Shown in pieces: positions 7,358 through 16,722 of a stretch of 64,000 nt of DNA. This stretch comes from Minwuia sp. Lineage in GTDB: Bacteria > Pseudomonadota > Alphaproteobacteria > Minwuiales > Minwuiaceae. Each line of letters begins with the position of its first letter. Position 1 is the stretch's first letter. The position numbers were made by a program, and so were the translations under genes. Under the pieces are notes generated by a model. That model was not told the origin of the DNA. It made no database searches and worked only from the letters and a program-made list of their open reading frames with translations. The DNA lies in the NCBI GenBank assembly GCA_029213165.1, contig JARGNO010000007.1, positions 41,274-105,273 of the forward strand, in the 5' to 3' direction.

Positions 7358-9040
7358 ATGAATACGCAGGAGTCAGGGCCGGTCATGAAGGATGATGACG
7401 GGCTGAACGAGTCGTTCTTTCTGGAAGCGCTGGTCGATACGACTGACGCCATCTTCACGGCTGTCCGAGAGGACGGCACGCTCGTCTGGGTCAATTCCGC
7501 CTTCTCCCGGGTTACCGGTTTCTCGAAAGAGGAAGCGGTTGGCCGGAAGATATGGGAATTCAGGTGCCCAGTTGATCTGGAGGAGGGGGAACGGCATTTC
7601 CAGCAGGCGAGTTCCGCCCGGGACGGGCGACGGTTCGAGAGCCGGTGGCTGACACGGGATGGCCGTACCCTGGACCTTTCCTGGAGTACCCGCAGCCTGC
7701 CGAATCCGGATGGGTCACTGCATCTGCGCATCGGCACCGCCATTGATGTCACGGCAGAGCGGCAGACGGAGCGCCGGGCCAAGTATCTTGATGATCTGCT
7801 GGACCGGTCGATGGATGCGATAATCCTGATCAGTGCGGAACGCAATATCATCTACTGCAACAGGTCGGCCTGCGACCTCTACCGGATGGGCCGCGACGAG
7901 ATGCTTGGCAAACCGAACGAGATGTTCATCCCCGAGTCGGAAGCCGAACGGATGATGAAGTTTGGTGCCGAGATCCGGAAGGACAGGAAACCGGTCGAGA
8001 TCGAAACCTGGCGGCGGCGTGGGGATGGTGTACTGGTGCCGATCCACCTGCGGGTCACGCCCCTGATCGATGAAGACGGCAGCATCTCCGCGTTTGCCAG
8101 TGTGTCCTTTGATATCAGTGACCGACTGGCGCTGGAGGAACGGGAACGTCAGGCCATGAGCCGCGCCCGATTGCTGGCGGACCTGGTCGAGAGTCTGAGT
8201 GATCCGGTGTTTCACATTCGGACGGATGGCACCATTGGCTACGTCAACAGCGCCTGTGCTCAGGTCTATGGCTACACCCCCGAGGAAATGCTGGACAAGT
8301 CCTCAAGCATGCTGCGGCCAGACGACAAGGTTGCGTTGGTGAGCAAGTACGTTCGCGAAGTTCTTGCGAGCAGCGATCCGCTGGTTCTGGAGACGGAAGC
8401 GCTGCACAAGGATGGCACCCGGATTCCGGTGGAACTGCGATCCAAGTCTCTGCGTGACCAGAACGGCGAACTGCTTGGACTGGGCAGCGTGGTGCGTGAT
8501 CTGACGATGCAGAAGGAGTTGGAGGCTGAACTGCGCCGTGCTGCGGATACCGACGCGCTGACCGGCCTCGCCAACCGACACCATTTTGGCAGGGTTGCCG
8601 ATGTGGAGGTGCGGCGTGCGGCGCGCTATCGCCATGGGTTGGCCGTGATTGCCTGCGACATTGACCACTTCAAGGGGGTCAATGACACGTATGGACATGC
8701 CGGTGGTGATCGCGCACTCGTGGCCTTCGCCCAGGCGGCGTCGGCATGCATGCGCCGCCCGATCGACCTGTTGGGTCGTGTCGGGGGAGAAGAGTTCGCT
8801 GTACTGCTTCCGGAGACAGATCTCTCAGGTGCGGTTCGCGTCGCCGAGCGGATCCGGGCAGCGATCGAACGGGTTCAGGTCAACCATGACGGACAGGAGT
8901 TCGGACTGACCGTCAGCCTGGGTGTCAGTCTGTTCAGGGATGGCGAGACCAGTCTGGAAGCAGCGCTGAAGCGTGCTGATGATGCGCTCTACCTTGCCAA
9001 GAACAAGGGGCGCAACCGCGTCGAATCCGCCCGGGAATGA
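7358..9040 (+). CDS. Triple-PAS diguanylate cyclase
   Basis: 560 residues, no membrane segment seen, so probably cytosolic. Three PAS domains start near residues 22 (TDAIFTAVREDGTLVWVNSAF), 149 (MDAIILISAERNIIYCN) and 280 (SDPVFHIRTDGTIGYVNSA), each followed by PAC-like strands. The GGDEF domain starts at DTDALTGLANR (about 398), carries CDIDHFKGVND and an intact GGEEF active site at 476-480. RPID at 467-470, five residues before GGEEF, is the RxxD inhibitory site, so product inhibition by c-di-GMP is expected. There is no EAL domain. The start could instead be the ATG at 7385, since the SD before 7358 is poor. Signals sensed by the PAS domains (redox, ligand) cannot be read. Confidence 0.93.
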   Translation: MNTQESGPVMKDDDGLNESFFLEALVDTTDAIFTAVREDGTLVWVNSAFSRVTGFSKEEAVGRKIWEFRCPVDLEEGERHFQQASSARDGRRFESRWLTRDGRTLDLSWSTRSLPNPDGSLHLRIGTAIDVTAERQTERRAKYLDDLLDRSMDAIILISAERNIIYCNRSACDLYRMGRDEMLGKPNEMFIPESEAERMMKFGAEIRKDRKPVEIETWRRRGDGVLVPIHLRVTPLIDEDGSISAFASVSFDISDRLALEERERQAMSRARLLADLVESLSDPVFHIRTDGTIGYVNSACAQVYGYTPEEMLDKSSSMLRPDDKVALVSKYVREVLASSDPLVLETEALHKDGTRIPVELRSKSLRDQNGELLGLGSVVRDLTMQKELEAELRRAADTDALTGLANRHHFGRVADVEVRRAARYRHGLAVIACDIDHFKGVNDTYGHAGGDRALVAFAQAASACMRRPIDLLGRVGGEEFAVLLPETDLSGAVRVAERIRAAIERVQVNHDGQEFGLTVSLGVSLFRDGETSLEAALKRADDALYLAKNKGRNRVESARE

Positions 9041-9068
9041 CGGTCGCTGTCGCTTGCCCTTCGTCCGC

Positions 9069-9725
9069 TCACCCGTACCTGAGGGCCGGGAAGAAATCAC
9101 CGCGTCCCGCCGGTGACCAGTCGAGGAAGGTCCACAGTGGCCAGGCCGGGTCCATGTGACGGGGATGGTTGTCCCATTCCAGCCCCAGCAGTTCCGATGA
9201 CCAGAAGTGCCGGATGATCCCGTCCCGCTTCTGAAACACGTTCAGCATCGGCCACTGCGACCCGTCGGCGGCTTCCCCGTGATAGTCCCTGTTGTAGGAA
9301 CTGCCGGCAGCGGAGAGGGGGGCGATGTGGCGCCAGCCACGGGCCGAGGAGAGCGCTTCCGCCTGTGCCGGTGAGCCGCCGATGACCACTTCCAGGGACA
9401 GGCGCGCGCGGATGTGTTGCGCGTTGCCGTCAAGAGAGTCGACGAAGGCCGAACACATGGGGCAGGGGGTGACCATATCCGGTCCCAGCATGAAGCTGTA
9501 AATGGCGAGTGTGTCCTGGTCCTTCGCGAACAGCGCGCTCGTGCGGACAGCTCTGCCATCGCTTCGACGAAACAGGTAATCCTCCGGCATCGCGCCACCG
9601 GGGGGCAGTGCGCGGCGCATGGCAGCGACTTCCTCGGTTCTCTGGCGCAACGCGGCTTCGGCTTCCAGCAAATCGCAGCGTGCTGCCCGATAGGCTGCGC
9701 TCTCGTTGGGGAAGGTCATGGCCAT
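9069..9725 (-). CDS. DUF899 family thioredoxin-like protein
   Basis: 218 residues from the ATG at 9725, with GGAGG 8 bases upstream on the minus strand. It matches the DUF899 family: an N-terminal helical part with RQRTEEVAAMRRALPPGG, then a thioredoxin-like core containing PCPMCSAFVD (CPMC, about 103-106), YNRDYHGE, PMLNVFQKRDGIIRHFWSSEL and PLWTFLDWSP. The family is predicted to be redox-active or dithiol-disulfide related but is not biochemically defined as far as I know. Convergent with the diguanylate cyclase gene, 28 bases apart. No operon partner. Confidence 0.85.
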   Translation of the reverse strand: MAMTFPNESAAYRAARCDLLEAEAALRQRTEEVAAMRRALPPGGAMPEDYLFRRSDGRAVRTSALFAKDQDTLAIYSFMLGPDMVTPCPMCSAFVDSLDGNAQHIRARLSLEVVIGGSPAQAEALSSARGWRHIAPLSAAGSSYNRDYHGEAADGSQWPMLNVFQKRDGIIRHFWSSELLGLEWDNHPRHMDPAWPLWTFLDWSPAGRGDFFPALRYG

Positions 9726-9928
9726 CCGGTGTTCCTCCAGTGTCGCACAGTCAATTGCCGTTCCGTGATCCCATGAGGCGGACAGGCGTCCCCCCAGTCG
9801 GTGCAGTCTGTCGGATTTCGGTCATTTTGTCGCGAAAGCGACTTCCACTGGTCGTGCAGAAGCCATGCTGAAGGCCGTCCTGGTGACCATATTCGATTCA
9901 GGACGTTCCCATGGCAGGGGCAGGGATC

Positions 9929-10231
9929 ATGGCGGAGAAAGTCATCGTTTACTGGCGGGATATCCCGGCGCAGGTGATCGTGCGCAAGGGCCGCAAGCGC
10001 GCCACTGTCGAACTGCCCGAACGTTTCATCAAGGCGATAGACCGTACCGCCATGAAGGTCGGTGCCCACGATACCGATGCCTATCTGGAGGCCTGGCGGC
10101 GCGGCGATCCGGAAAGCTGCAGTGACGATCTGGAGCAGGAGGCGGCCCAGGCCGCAGCCGTGCTCGAAACCGCATTCTCTCAAGCGCAACTCAATACGCT
10201 GGTCGCGAACGGAGGCTACGCCCATGACTGA
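9929..10231 (+). CDS. 'Virulence factor' family small protein of the C1 methyl-transfer operon
   Basis: 100 residues from ATG 9929 (MAEKVIVYWRDIPAQVIV). The in-frame ATG at 9911 is an alternative, but 9929 fits the family pattern I remember. The text VIVYWRDIPAQVIVRKGRKRA and DTDAYLEAWRRG is typical of the alphaproteobacterial family annotated only as 'virulence factor'. Its biochemical role is unknown to me. It overlaps the following MTHFR-like gene by 8 bases and heads a four-gene operon of tetrahydrofolate and corrinoid methyl transfer, so a role there is a better guess than virulence. Confidence 0.8.
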   Translation: MAEKVIVYWRDIPAQVIVRKGRKRATVELPERFIKAIDRTAMKVGAHDTDAYLEAWRRGDPESCSDDLEQEAAQAAAVLETAFSQAQLNTLVANGGYAHD

Positions 10232-11132
10232 CATGATCCATTTCGGCGGCACGCCGCGCATCGGGGCCTCCATCGAGGCGACGCCAAGACAGGTGCTGGA
10301 CACGGCGGACCTGTCCGGTCTGTTTCCCGTCGGAACCCGTGTCTATCTGACCGACCTCGGCACCGACGATACCGCCCGTCTGGTGCGTGCCGCCCGCAAC
10401 CTGCAGGATTGCGGCTTCGTGGCGGTGCCGCATATCGCGGCCCGGCGGCAGCCGTCTTGGGAGGCGCTGGAGGCGCGCGTCCGCGCCTTCGCCGAAGAGG
10501 CAGGCGTCAATGAGGCACTGGCCATCGCCGGCAGTCCGGAGCGGCAGGCAGGGCCGGTCTCCGCCTCCATCGAGATGCTGGAGAGCGGTCTGTTCGACCG
10601 CTATGGCTATATCCGCATCGGCGTTGCCGGACATCCGGAAGGCAGCCCGGACATTTCCGATGCGGTTCTCGATCTGGCCATCCAGCAGAAGAATGATTTC
10701 GCGACACGCACGGATGCCGAACTCTACATCGTCACCCAGTTCGGTTTCGACGCGGGCACCTTCATCGGCTGGGCCAACCGGATCACGGCTGCGGGCAATC
10801 GCCTGCCGGTTCACATGGGGGTCGCGGGTCCGTCGAAGATCACGACGCTGCTGAAATATGCCGCCATGTGCGGTGTCGGCCCGTCGCTCGGGTTCCTCAA
10901 GAAGCGGGCGAGCGCGATCACGGCATTGGCGACCGGTTTCTCGCCGGAGCCCGTGGTGGCCCCGCTGGAGGCCGCATGGGCCGTCGATCCGGCCGGTCCC
11001 GTACGCCAGATGCACGTCTTTCCCTTTGGCGGTCTGAAGAAGACCAGCGAATGGCTTCACGAGCGTGGCTCCTGGGTCAATGGTCTCGCCGTCGCCACAG
11101 ATACACAGCCCATCCAGATCGAGGCCCGTTGA
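10224..11132 (+). CDS. Methylenetetrahydrofolate reductase family protein
   Basis: 302 residues from the ATG at 10224. It looks like a short MetF-type TIM barrel: SIEATPRQVL at the N-terminus, a central FGFDAGTFIGWANRI segment near 173 and a C-terminal MHVFPFGGLKKTSEW. The family reduces methylene-H4folate with a flavin, or runs in reverse to oxidise methyl-H4folate. Here the neighbours (methyl-H4folate methyltransferase, RamA-like protein) suggest it takes methyl groups from demethylation into the folate pool. It overlaps the gene before it by 8 bases and shares TGATG with the gene after it. Sequence differs from the housekeeping MetF linked to methionine synthesis. Confidence 0.78.
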   Translation: MTDMIHFGGTPRIGASIEATPRQVLDTADLSGLFPVGTRVYLTDLGTDDTARLVRAARNLQDCGFVAVPHIAARRQPSWEALEARVRAFAEEAGVNEALAIAGSPERQAGPVSASIEMLESGLFDRYGYIRIGVAGHPEGSPDISDAVLDLAIQQKNDFATRTDAELYIVTQFGFDAGTFIGWANRITAAGNRLPVHMGVAGPSKITTLLKYAAMCGVGPSLGFLKKRASAITALATGFSPEPVVAPLEAAWAVDPAGPVRQMHVFPFGGLKKTSEWLHERGSWVNGLAVATDTQPIQIEAR

Positions 11133-12055
11133 TGACCCGTACCCTTGTCAGTTCCGCCACGCGTGAAGTCCTGATCGGCTTTGACCAGCCATTCTGCGTG
11201 ATCGGGGAGCGGATCAATCCCACAGGCCGCAAGCTGCTCGCCGCCGAGATGAAGGAAGGCGACTACAGCCGGGTGGAAGCCGATGCGCTGGCGCAGGTCA
11301 ATGCGGGAGCCACCATGCTGGACGTCAACGCGGGCATCCCGCTGGCGGACGAACCCCGCATCCTGGCGGAGACGATCAGGCTGGTGCAGTCGCTGGTGGA
11401 TGTGCCACTTTCCATCGACAGTTCGATCATCGACGCGCTGGAGGCCGGATTGTCGGTCTATCAGGGCAAGGCGCTGGTGAACTCGGTGACCGGAGAAGAT
11501 GAATCCCTCGACCGTGTCCTGCCGCTGGTGAAGAAGCACGGTGCCGCTGTCGTCGCGATCTCCAACGACGAGACCGGCATCTCCACCGATCCGGACGTGC
11601 GCTATGCGGTGGCGAAGAAGATCGTCGAACGGGCTGCGGACTACGGCATCCCCAGTTGCGACGTGGTCGTCGACCCGCTGGTCATGCCGGTGGGGGCAAT
11701 GAACGACGCCGGGCGGCAGGTGTTTCAGTTGCTGCGCCGCCTGCGGGAGGAACTGAAGGTCAACACGACCTGCGGCGCGTCCAACATCAGCTTCGGCCTG
11801 CCCAACCGGCGGGTGATGAATGGTCACTTCCTCTCCATGGCCGCCGCCATGGGCATGACCTCCGCCATCATGAATCCGCTGCATGCGGAAGACATGAACG
11901 CCATCCGCGCCGCAAATGTGCTGAACGGCTTCGACCCCGACTGCCGGACCTGGCTGAACGCCAATCGTGACCCGAATGCCGCCCCCTCGGGTGGTGAAGG
12001 GGAAGGGCGTCGCAGCCGGCGGGGCAGTGAGCGCCGTCGTCGTTCCGCCGCCTGA
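11132..12055 (+). CDS. Methyltetrahydrofolate:corrinoid methyltransferase (pterin-binding family)
   Basis: 307 residues from the ATG at 11132, sharing TGATG with the gene before. Pterin-binding TIM barrel as in DHPS, MetH and AcsE: VIGERINPTGRKL near 24-36, LDVNAGIP near 67-74, SIDSS near 95, SVTGE near 117, DPLVMPVG near 187, and TTCGASNISFGLPNR near 212-226 (asparagine in the folate-binding loop). It would move a methyl group between a cobalamin protein and H4folate. The C-terminal 25 residues are an Arg/Ser/Gly-rich low-complexity tail (EGRRSRRGSERRRRS), an unusual extension. No corrinoid-binding protein is encoded next to it. Confidence 0.85.
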   Translation: MTRTLVSSATREVLIGFDQPFCVIGERINPTGRKLLAAEMKEGDYSRVEADALAQVNAGATMLDVNAGIPLADEPRILAETIRLVQSLVDVPLSIDSSIIDALEAGLSVYQGKALVNSVTGEDESLDRVLPLVKKHGAAVVAISNDETGISTDPDVRYAVAKKIVERAADYGIPSCDVVVDPLVMPVGAMNDAGRQVFQLLRRLREELKVNTTCGASNISFGLPNRRVMNGHFLSMAAAMGMTSAIMNPLHAEDMNAIRAANVLNGFDPDCRTWLNANRDPNAAPSGGEGEGRRSRRGSERRRRSAA

Positions 12056-12074
12056 CCCCCTTCGGGAAGATGAC

Positions 12075-14111
12075 ATGACCGATCCTGCTGCCGACGCGCT
12101 GGTCCTGTTCATGCCGAGCGGTCGGCGTGGACGCTTTCCGCATGGCACGCCCGTACTCGACGCCGCACGTTCCCTCGGCGTCTATGTCGAGAGTGTCTGC
12201 GGCGGGCGTGGTATCTGTGGCCGCTGTCAGGTGACCCCCACCGCGGGTCAGTTCGCCAAGCACAAGATCACGTCGTCGCTGGATCACCTCAGTCCGGTGG
12301 ACGAGACAGAGAGCCGCTATACCCGGCGACGCAGTCTCGCCGCCGACCGGCGATTGAGCTGTCAGGCGAAGGTGCTGGGCGATCTGGTCATCGACGTGCC
12401 GACCGACTCGGCGATCAACGCACAGGTCGTCCGCAAGCGCGCCGAGACCCGTGACATCGAACGTGATCCCGCGACCCGGCTGGTGCTGGTGGAGGTACAA
12501 CAGCCCGACATGGCCAATCCGCTGGGTGATCTGGACCGGCTGAAGGCTGCGATCAGCGCGGAATGGGGGATTGACGGTCTGGCCGTGGATCCGCCGTTGC
12601 TGGCCCAGTTGCAGCGTATCCTGCGCGACGGCGACTGGAAGGTGACGGCGGCGATCCATGACGACGGGGACGGGCCGCTGATGACCGGCCTGTGGCCGGG
12701 GCTGCGGGAACGCATGTTCGGGCTGGCGGTCGACATTGGCTCCACCACCATCGCCGCGCATCTGATCGACCTGATGAGCGGGCGCACCGTCGCCTCGGCA
12801 GGTACGGCCAATCCCCAGGTCCGCTTCGGCGAGGACCTGATGAGCCGGGTGTCCTACGTCATGATGAATCCGGAGGGGCTGCCGGCCCTGACCGAGGCCG
12901 TGCGCGGCGCCATTGCCGGTCTGGCCGCGAAGGTGGCCGGGCAGGCGGATGCGACCGTGGCGGACATCATGGAGGCGACCTTCGTTGCCAATCCAGTGAT
13001 GCATCACCTGTTTCTTGGCATCGACCCGCGTGAGCTTGGCGGCGCACCTTTCGCGCTTGCCGTCTCGGGGCCGGTCGCCCTGCCCGCGCGGGACATCGGT
13101 CTGACGCTGCATCCCGGTGCCAGGGTCTACATCCTGCCCTGCATTGCCGGGCACGTGGGGGCCGACGCCGCCGCTGCAACCTTGGCGGAGGCCCCGCACA
13201 AGGCGGATGCGCTGACCCTGCTGGTCGATATCGGCACCAATGCGGAGATCGTGCTGGGCAACCGCCAGCGGGTGCTGGCCTGTTCCTCCCCCACCGGTCC
13301 GGCCTTCGAGGGCGCGGAGATCTCCTGCGGCCAGCGGGCCGCACCCGGTGCCATTGAGCGGGTGCGGATCGATCCGGTGACCCTGGAACCGCGCATCAAG
13401 GTGATCGGCTGTGATGACTGGTCGGATGCGCCGGATTTCGCGACCAATGTTCCGGCCGTCGGGGTCACGGGCATCTGTGGGTCGGGCATTGTCGAGACCA
13501 TCGCCGGGATGTTCCTGGCCGGGATCATCACGGAAGACGGGGTCATCGACGGTACCCGCATCGCACAGAGTGACCGCATCCGGCCCGACGGGCGCACCTT
13601 CTCCTACGTGCTCTGGCGCGGTGGTGTGGAAATCAGCATCAGCCAGAACGATGTCCGCGCGATCCAGCTTGCCAAGGCCGCGCTCTATGCCGGTGTGCGG
13701 CTGCTGATGGACAAGCTGGAGGTGACTTCGGTGGAGCGGGTCCGGCTGGCCGGAGCCTTCGGCAGCTATATCGATCCCAAGTACGCCATGGTGCTGGGCC
13801 TGATCCCTGACTGTGACCTGAAACATGTCGCGGCGGTGGGCAATGCGGCCGGAACCGGTGCGCGCATGGCCCTGCTCAATCGCGGGCACCGCCGTGAGGT
13901 CGAGCAGCTGGTCCGGGATGTGGAGAAGATCGAGACGGCGCTGGAGCCGAAGTTCCAGGAGCATTTCGTCAATGCCATGGCCCTGCCCAACAAGGTCGAG
14001 ACCTTTCCCCATCTCGCGGGGGCTGTCGAACTGCCCGCGCGACGTGAGACCGCAGGGGATGATACCCCCGGCGGTGGCCGTCGGCGCAGTCGAAGACGGG
14101 AACGCGGTTGA
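12075..14111 (+). CDS. RamA/DUF4445-like [2Fe-2S] and ASKHA-domain corrinoid activation protein
   Basis: 678 residues from ATG 12075, preceded by GGGAAGA. The N-terminal ferredoxin domain has C42, C48, C51 and C96 (VCGGRGICGRC ... LSCQ) for a plant-type [2Fe-2S] cluster. A linker leads to an ASKHA-type ATPase fold with two phosphate-binding signatures, LAVDIGSTTIAAHLI (about 217) and LLVDIGTNAEIVLG (about 385), plus GICGSGIVETIAGMF. Proteins of this type reactivate oxidised Co(II) corrinoid to Co(I) with ATP, serving methyltransferases such as those for methylamines, glycine betaine or methoxyaromatics. The tail is Arg-rich. It closes the operon; its target corrinoid protein must be elsewhere. 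Confidence 0.85.
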   Translation: MTDPAADALVLFMPSGRRGRFPHGTPVLDAARSLGVYVESVCGGRGICGRCQVTPTAGQFAKHKITSSLDHLSPVDETESRYTRRRSLAADRRLSCQAKVLGDLVIDVPTDSAINAQVVRKRAETRDIERDPATRLVLVEVQQPDMANPLGDLDRLKAAISAEWGIDGLAVDPPLLAQLQRILRDGDWKVTAAIHDDGDGPLMTGLWPGLRERMFGLAVDIGSTTIAAHLIDLMSGRTVASAGTANPQVRFGEDLMSRVSYVMMNPEGLPALTEAVRGAIAGLAAKVAGQADATVADIMEATFVANPVMHHLFLGIDPRELGGAPFALAVSGPVALPARDIGLTLHPGARVYILPCIAGHVGADAAAATLAEAPHKADALTLLVDIGTNAEIVLGNRQRVLACSSPTGPAFEGAEISCGQRAAPGAIERVRIDPVTLEPRIKVIGCDDWSDAPDFATNVPAVGVTGICGSGIVETIAGMFLAGIITEDGVIDGTRIAQSDRIRPDGRTFSYVLWRGGVEISISQNDVRAIQLAKAALYAGVRLLMDKLEVTSVERVRLAGAFGSYIDPKYAMVLGLIPDCDLKHVAAVGNAAGTGARMALLNRGHRREVEQLVRDVEKIETALEPKFQEHFVNAMALPNKVETFPHLAGAVELPARRETAGDDTPGGGRRRSRRRERG

Positions 14112-14211
14112 GGTCGGCGCACTCTGTTTGTCGTCTCTATGATGATAGGACTACCGACCGGCGCCCTGAAAGAGGTCGGCATGATGGTCGCAATTCCATG
14201 TGGGGTCTGAG

Positions 14212-15282
14212 ATGGCAGGCAGGACGGTGCTGACGCTCATGGTGCTGATCGCTGCATTGGCGATGCAGATCGGGCAGGGGCTGGCAGCGGACGCTGCACT
14301 GGAAGCGCGACTGAAGAAGTCCTTCACCAACGGCGAATTGCCGGGTCTGCACAGCGCCCTGATCATCCACAGGGGCGAGACCCTGGCGGAAGTCCATTTC
14401 CCAGGCGAGGACGAGAGTTGGGGACGGGCGCTGGGCGTGCGTGCGCATGGCCCGGATACCCTGCACGACCTGCGCTCCGTGACCAAGAGCATCACCAGCC
14501 TGCTCTATGGCATTGCCCTGGCGGAGGGGTTGGTGCCCTCGATCGACCAGCCTGTGATCGGCCAGTTCCCTGAATACGCCGATCTGGCATCCGACCCGGC
14601 ACGGCAGGCGATCCTGATCCGCCACGTGCTGTCGATGCGGATGGGTACGGCATGGAACGAGAACCTGCCCTATACCGATCCGCGCAACAGCGAGATTGCC
14701 ATGGAACTGGCGGATGACAGGTATCGCTACATCCTGGAACAGCCGCTGGTCAGCACCCCTGGCGAACAGTGGAACTACAGCGGTGGCGCTACGGCGCTGA
14801 TCGGACGGCTGATTGCGAAGGGGACAGGCAAGTCGCTGGACGCATACGCGCGGGAGAAGCTCTTCACGCCGCTGGGGATCACGAATTTCGAATGGGTGCG
14901 CGGCGCTGACGGGGAACCATCTGCCGCGTCAGGACTGCGCATGACCGCGCGGGACCTGGCCCGCATCGGCCTGACGATCCAGAACGGGGGGCGGCATTCC
15001 GGGCAGCGGATCGTGCCGGAAGACTGGCTGGCCGAGTCCTTCACGCCACGCGCCAGCCTGCGGTCCGGGCTGCGTTACGGGTTCTTCTGGTGGCTGCATC
15101 CGCAGGGTGACCCGCCACTCAGCGTCGCCGGATTTGGCAATGGTGGTCAACGGCTGTCCGTAGGCACCGCGAACGGCCTGACGGTGGTTGTCCTTGCCGG
15201 CAACTACAATGATCCGCAGGCGTGGAAGGTCCCGGTCAAGGTCCTCGTCGACTTCGCCCTTCCCGCCGTCAGGAGTGAATGA
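14212..15282 (+). CDS. Serine hydrolase, class C beta-lactamase/esterase family (secreted)
   Basis: 356 residues from the ATG at 14212, with GGGG 6-9 bases upstream; a GTG at 14200 is in frame but has a poorer site. A signal peptide (TVLTLMVLIAALAMQIGQGLAADA) sends it to the periplasm. The catalytic SxxK is in RSVTKSITSLLYG (about residues 86-98), and the YSG tyrosine motif in QWNYSGGATALIG (about 184-196). The third, KTG-like box is not obvious; a segment around GFGNGGQRLSV is a candidate. Members include EstB-like esterases, D-aminopeptidases and penicillin-binding-like enzymes, so the substrate is undefined. Single gene with a 100-bp upstream spacer. Confidence 0.85.
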   Translation: MAGRTVLTLMVLIAALAMQIGQGLAADAALEARLKKSFTNGELPGLHSALIIHRGETLAEVHFPGEDESWGRALGVRAHGPDTLHDLRSVTKSITSLLYGIALAEGLVPSIDQPVIGQFPEYADLASDPARQAILIRHVLSMRMGTAWNENLPYTDPRNSEIAMELADDRYRYILEQPLVSTPGEQWNYSGGATALIGRLIAKGTGKSLDAYAREKLFTPLGITNFEWVRGADGEPSAASGLRMTARDLARIGLTIQNGGRHSGQRIVPEDWLAESFTPRASLRSGLRYGFFWWLHPQGDPPLSVAGFGNGGQRLSVGTANGLTVVVLAGNYNDPQAWKVPVKVLVDFALPAVRSE

Positions 15283-15294
15283 GAGCGGTCGGTA

Positions 15295-16722
15295 TCAGGT
15301 CGGGTCATCGCCGATCCAGGCGATGCGCAGGATGTTGGTTGCCCCCGGTGTGCCGAACGGAACACCTGCGGTGATGACCAGCCGTTGACCGGGTTCGGCG
15401 AACCTGTCGCGTCGGGCCACATGACAGGCCTTGTCCACCATGTCGGCGAAGTTCTGGGCGTCCTCCGTCACCGCCGAGTGCACGCCCCAGACAAGTGCCA
15501 GCCGCCGCGCGGTCTCGACCCGTGGTGTCAGGCCCAGGATCGGGGTTGACGGACGCTCCCGCGCTGCGCGGAGGGCCGTGGAGCCTGACGTGGTGTAGGT
15601 CACGATCGCGGCGGCCTTGATGGTCTCGGCCACCTGCCGCGCCGCAGCCGTGATCGCATCGGAAGCGGTGGGTTCCGGAATTGCGTGATCCGCCTCCAGA
15701 ATGCCGCGATAGTGGTCGTCGCGCTCCACGCTGGCGATGACCCGGCTCATGGTCTCCACCGTCAGGATCGGGTGATCGCCCGATGCGGTCTCCGCTGACA
15801 GCATCACGGCGTCCGCACCATCGTAGACCGCCGTCGCCACATCGGACACCTCGGCCCGCGTCGGGAAGGGGCTGACCACCATGGACTCCAGCATCTGTGT
15901 CGCCACGACGACCGTCTTGCCCATGCGGCGTGCCCGCCGGATCAGCCGTTTCTGCGTTGCCGGAACCTCTTCGACCGGGGTTTCGACGCCCAGATCGCCA
16001 CGCGCGACCATGATGCCGTCGGCCAGCTCCAGGATCTCGTCGATATGCTCCACCGCCGCAGGCTTCTCGATCTTTGCCATGATGGCGGCGCGCCCGGCGG
16101 CAAGCTTCCGCGCCTCCGCCACGTCATCCGGTTGCTGCACGAAGGACAGGGCGATCCAGTCCACGCCCAGGCCTGCGGCGAAATCCAGGTCCTTGCGGTC
16201 CTTGTCGGACAGCGCCGCCAGCGGCAGCACCACATCGGGCAGGTTCAGGCCCTTGCGGTCGCTCAACCTGCCGCCGGTGATGACTTCGGTCTTCGCGCTG
16301 GTGCGCCCGCAGTCGACCACCCGCAGCCGGACCCGTCCGTCATCCAGCAGCAGGTTCGATCCGGCCTCCAGCGCCTTGAAGATCTCCGGATGCGGCAGGG
16401 TAGCCCGCTTCTCGGTGCCGGGAATGTCCTTCATGTCCAGCACGAAGGTCGATCCGGCAGTCAGTTCGACAGACCCCTTGGCGAAGGTGCCGACGCGGAA
16501 CTTCGGTCCCTGCAGATCGGCGAGCAGACCGATGGGGCGGCCACGGGCTTCCTCCAGACTGCGCACAACGCGGTGTCGGCGGCGATGGTCGGCATGGGTG
16601 CCATGGCTGAAGTTGAGCCGGAAGACATCGACACCGGCATCGAACAGTTCGGCGATCTTGTGCGCCGTCGAACTGGAAGGCCCCAGTGTGGCGAGAATCT
16701 TCGTCTGACGTTTACGGTGCAA
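15295..16722 (-). CDS. pyk: Pyruvate kinase
   Basis: 475 residues from a TTG at 16722, chosen because AGGAG lies 7 bases upstream and the product then begins MHRKRQTKILATLGPSS as in the family. Motifs: RLNFSHG (substrate/phosphate Arg and Asn-Ser-His), DLQGPKFRVG, DGRVRL, LSFVQQPDD, IMAKIEKPAAV (catalytic Lys), IMVARGDLGVE and MLESMVVSPFPTRAEVSDVA. The C-terminal domain is complete. The start codon lies inside the end of the upstream glycerate kinase gene (11-base overlap), so the pair is translationally coupled. This order matches ttuD-ttuE of Agrobacterium tartrate loci, where this pyruvate kinase works downstream of glycerate kinase. Whether it is the only pyruvate kinase in the genome cannot be seen. 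Confidence 0.95.
   Translation of the reverse strand: MHRKRQTKILATLGPSSSTAHKIAELFDAGVDVFRLNFSHGTHADHRRRHRVVRSLEEARGRPIGLLADLQGPKFRVGTFAKGSVELTAGSTFVLDMKDIPGTEKRATLPHPEIFKALEAGSNLLLDDGRVRLRVVDCGRTSAKTEVITGGRLSDRKGLNLPDVVLPLAALSDKDRKDLDFAAGLGVDWIALSFVQQPDDVAEARKLAAGRAAIMAKIEKPAAVEHIDEILELADGIMVARGDLGVETPVEEVPATQKRLIRRARRMGKTVVVATQMLESMVVSPFPTRAEVSDVATAVYDGADAVMLSAETASGDHPILTVETMSRVIASVERDDHYRGILEADHAIPEPTASDAITAAARQVAETIKAAAIVTYTTSGSTALRAARERPSTPILGLTPRVETARRLALVWGVHSAVTEDAQNFADMVDKACHVARRDRFAEPGQRLVITAGVPFGTPGATNILRIAWIGDDPT

Noticed and set aside
11868..14012. Minus-strand open frame of about 700 codons under the RamA-like gene
   Set aside because: It is antisense to a well-supported ferredoxin/ASKHA gene and its translation is His/Gly/Asp/Arg-rich with no fold or motif, typical of shadow frames in high-GC DNA.
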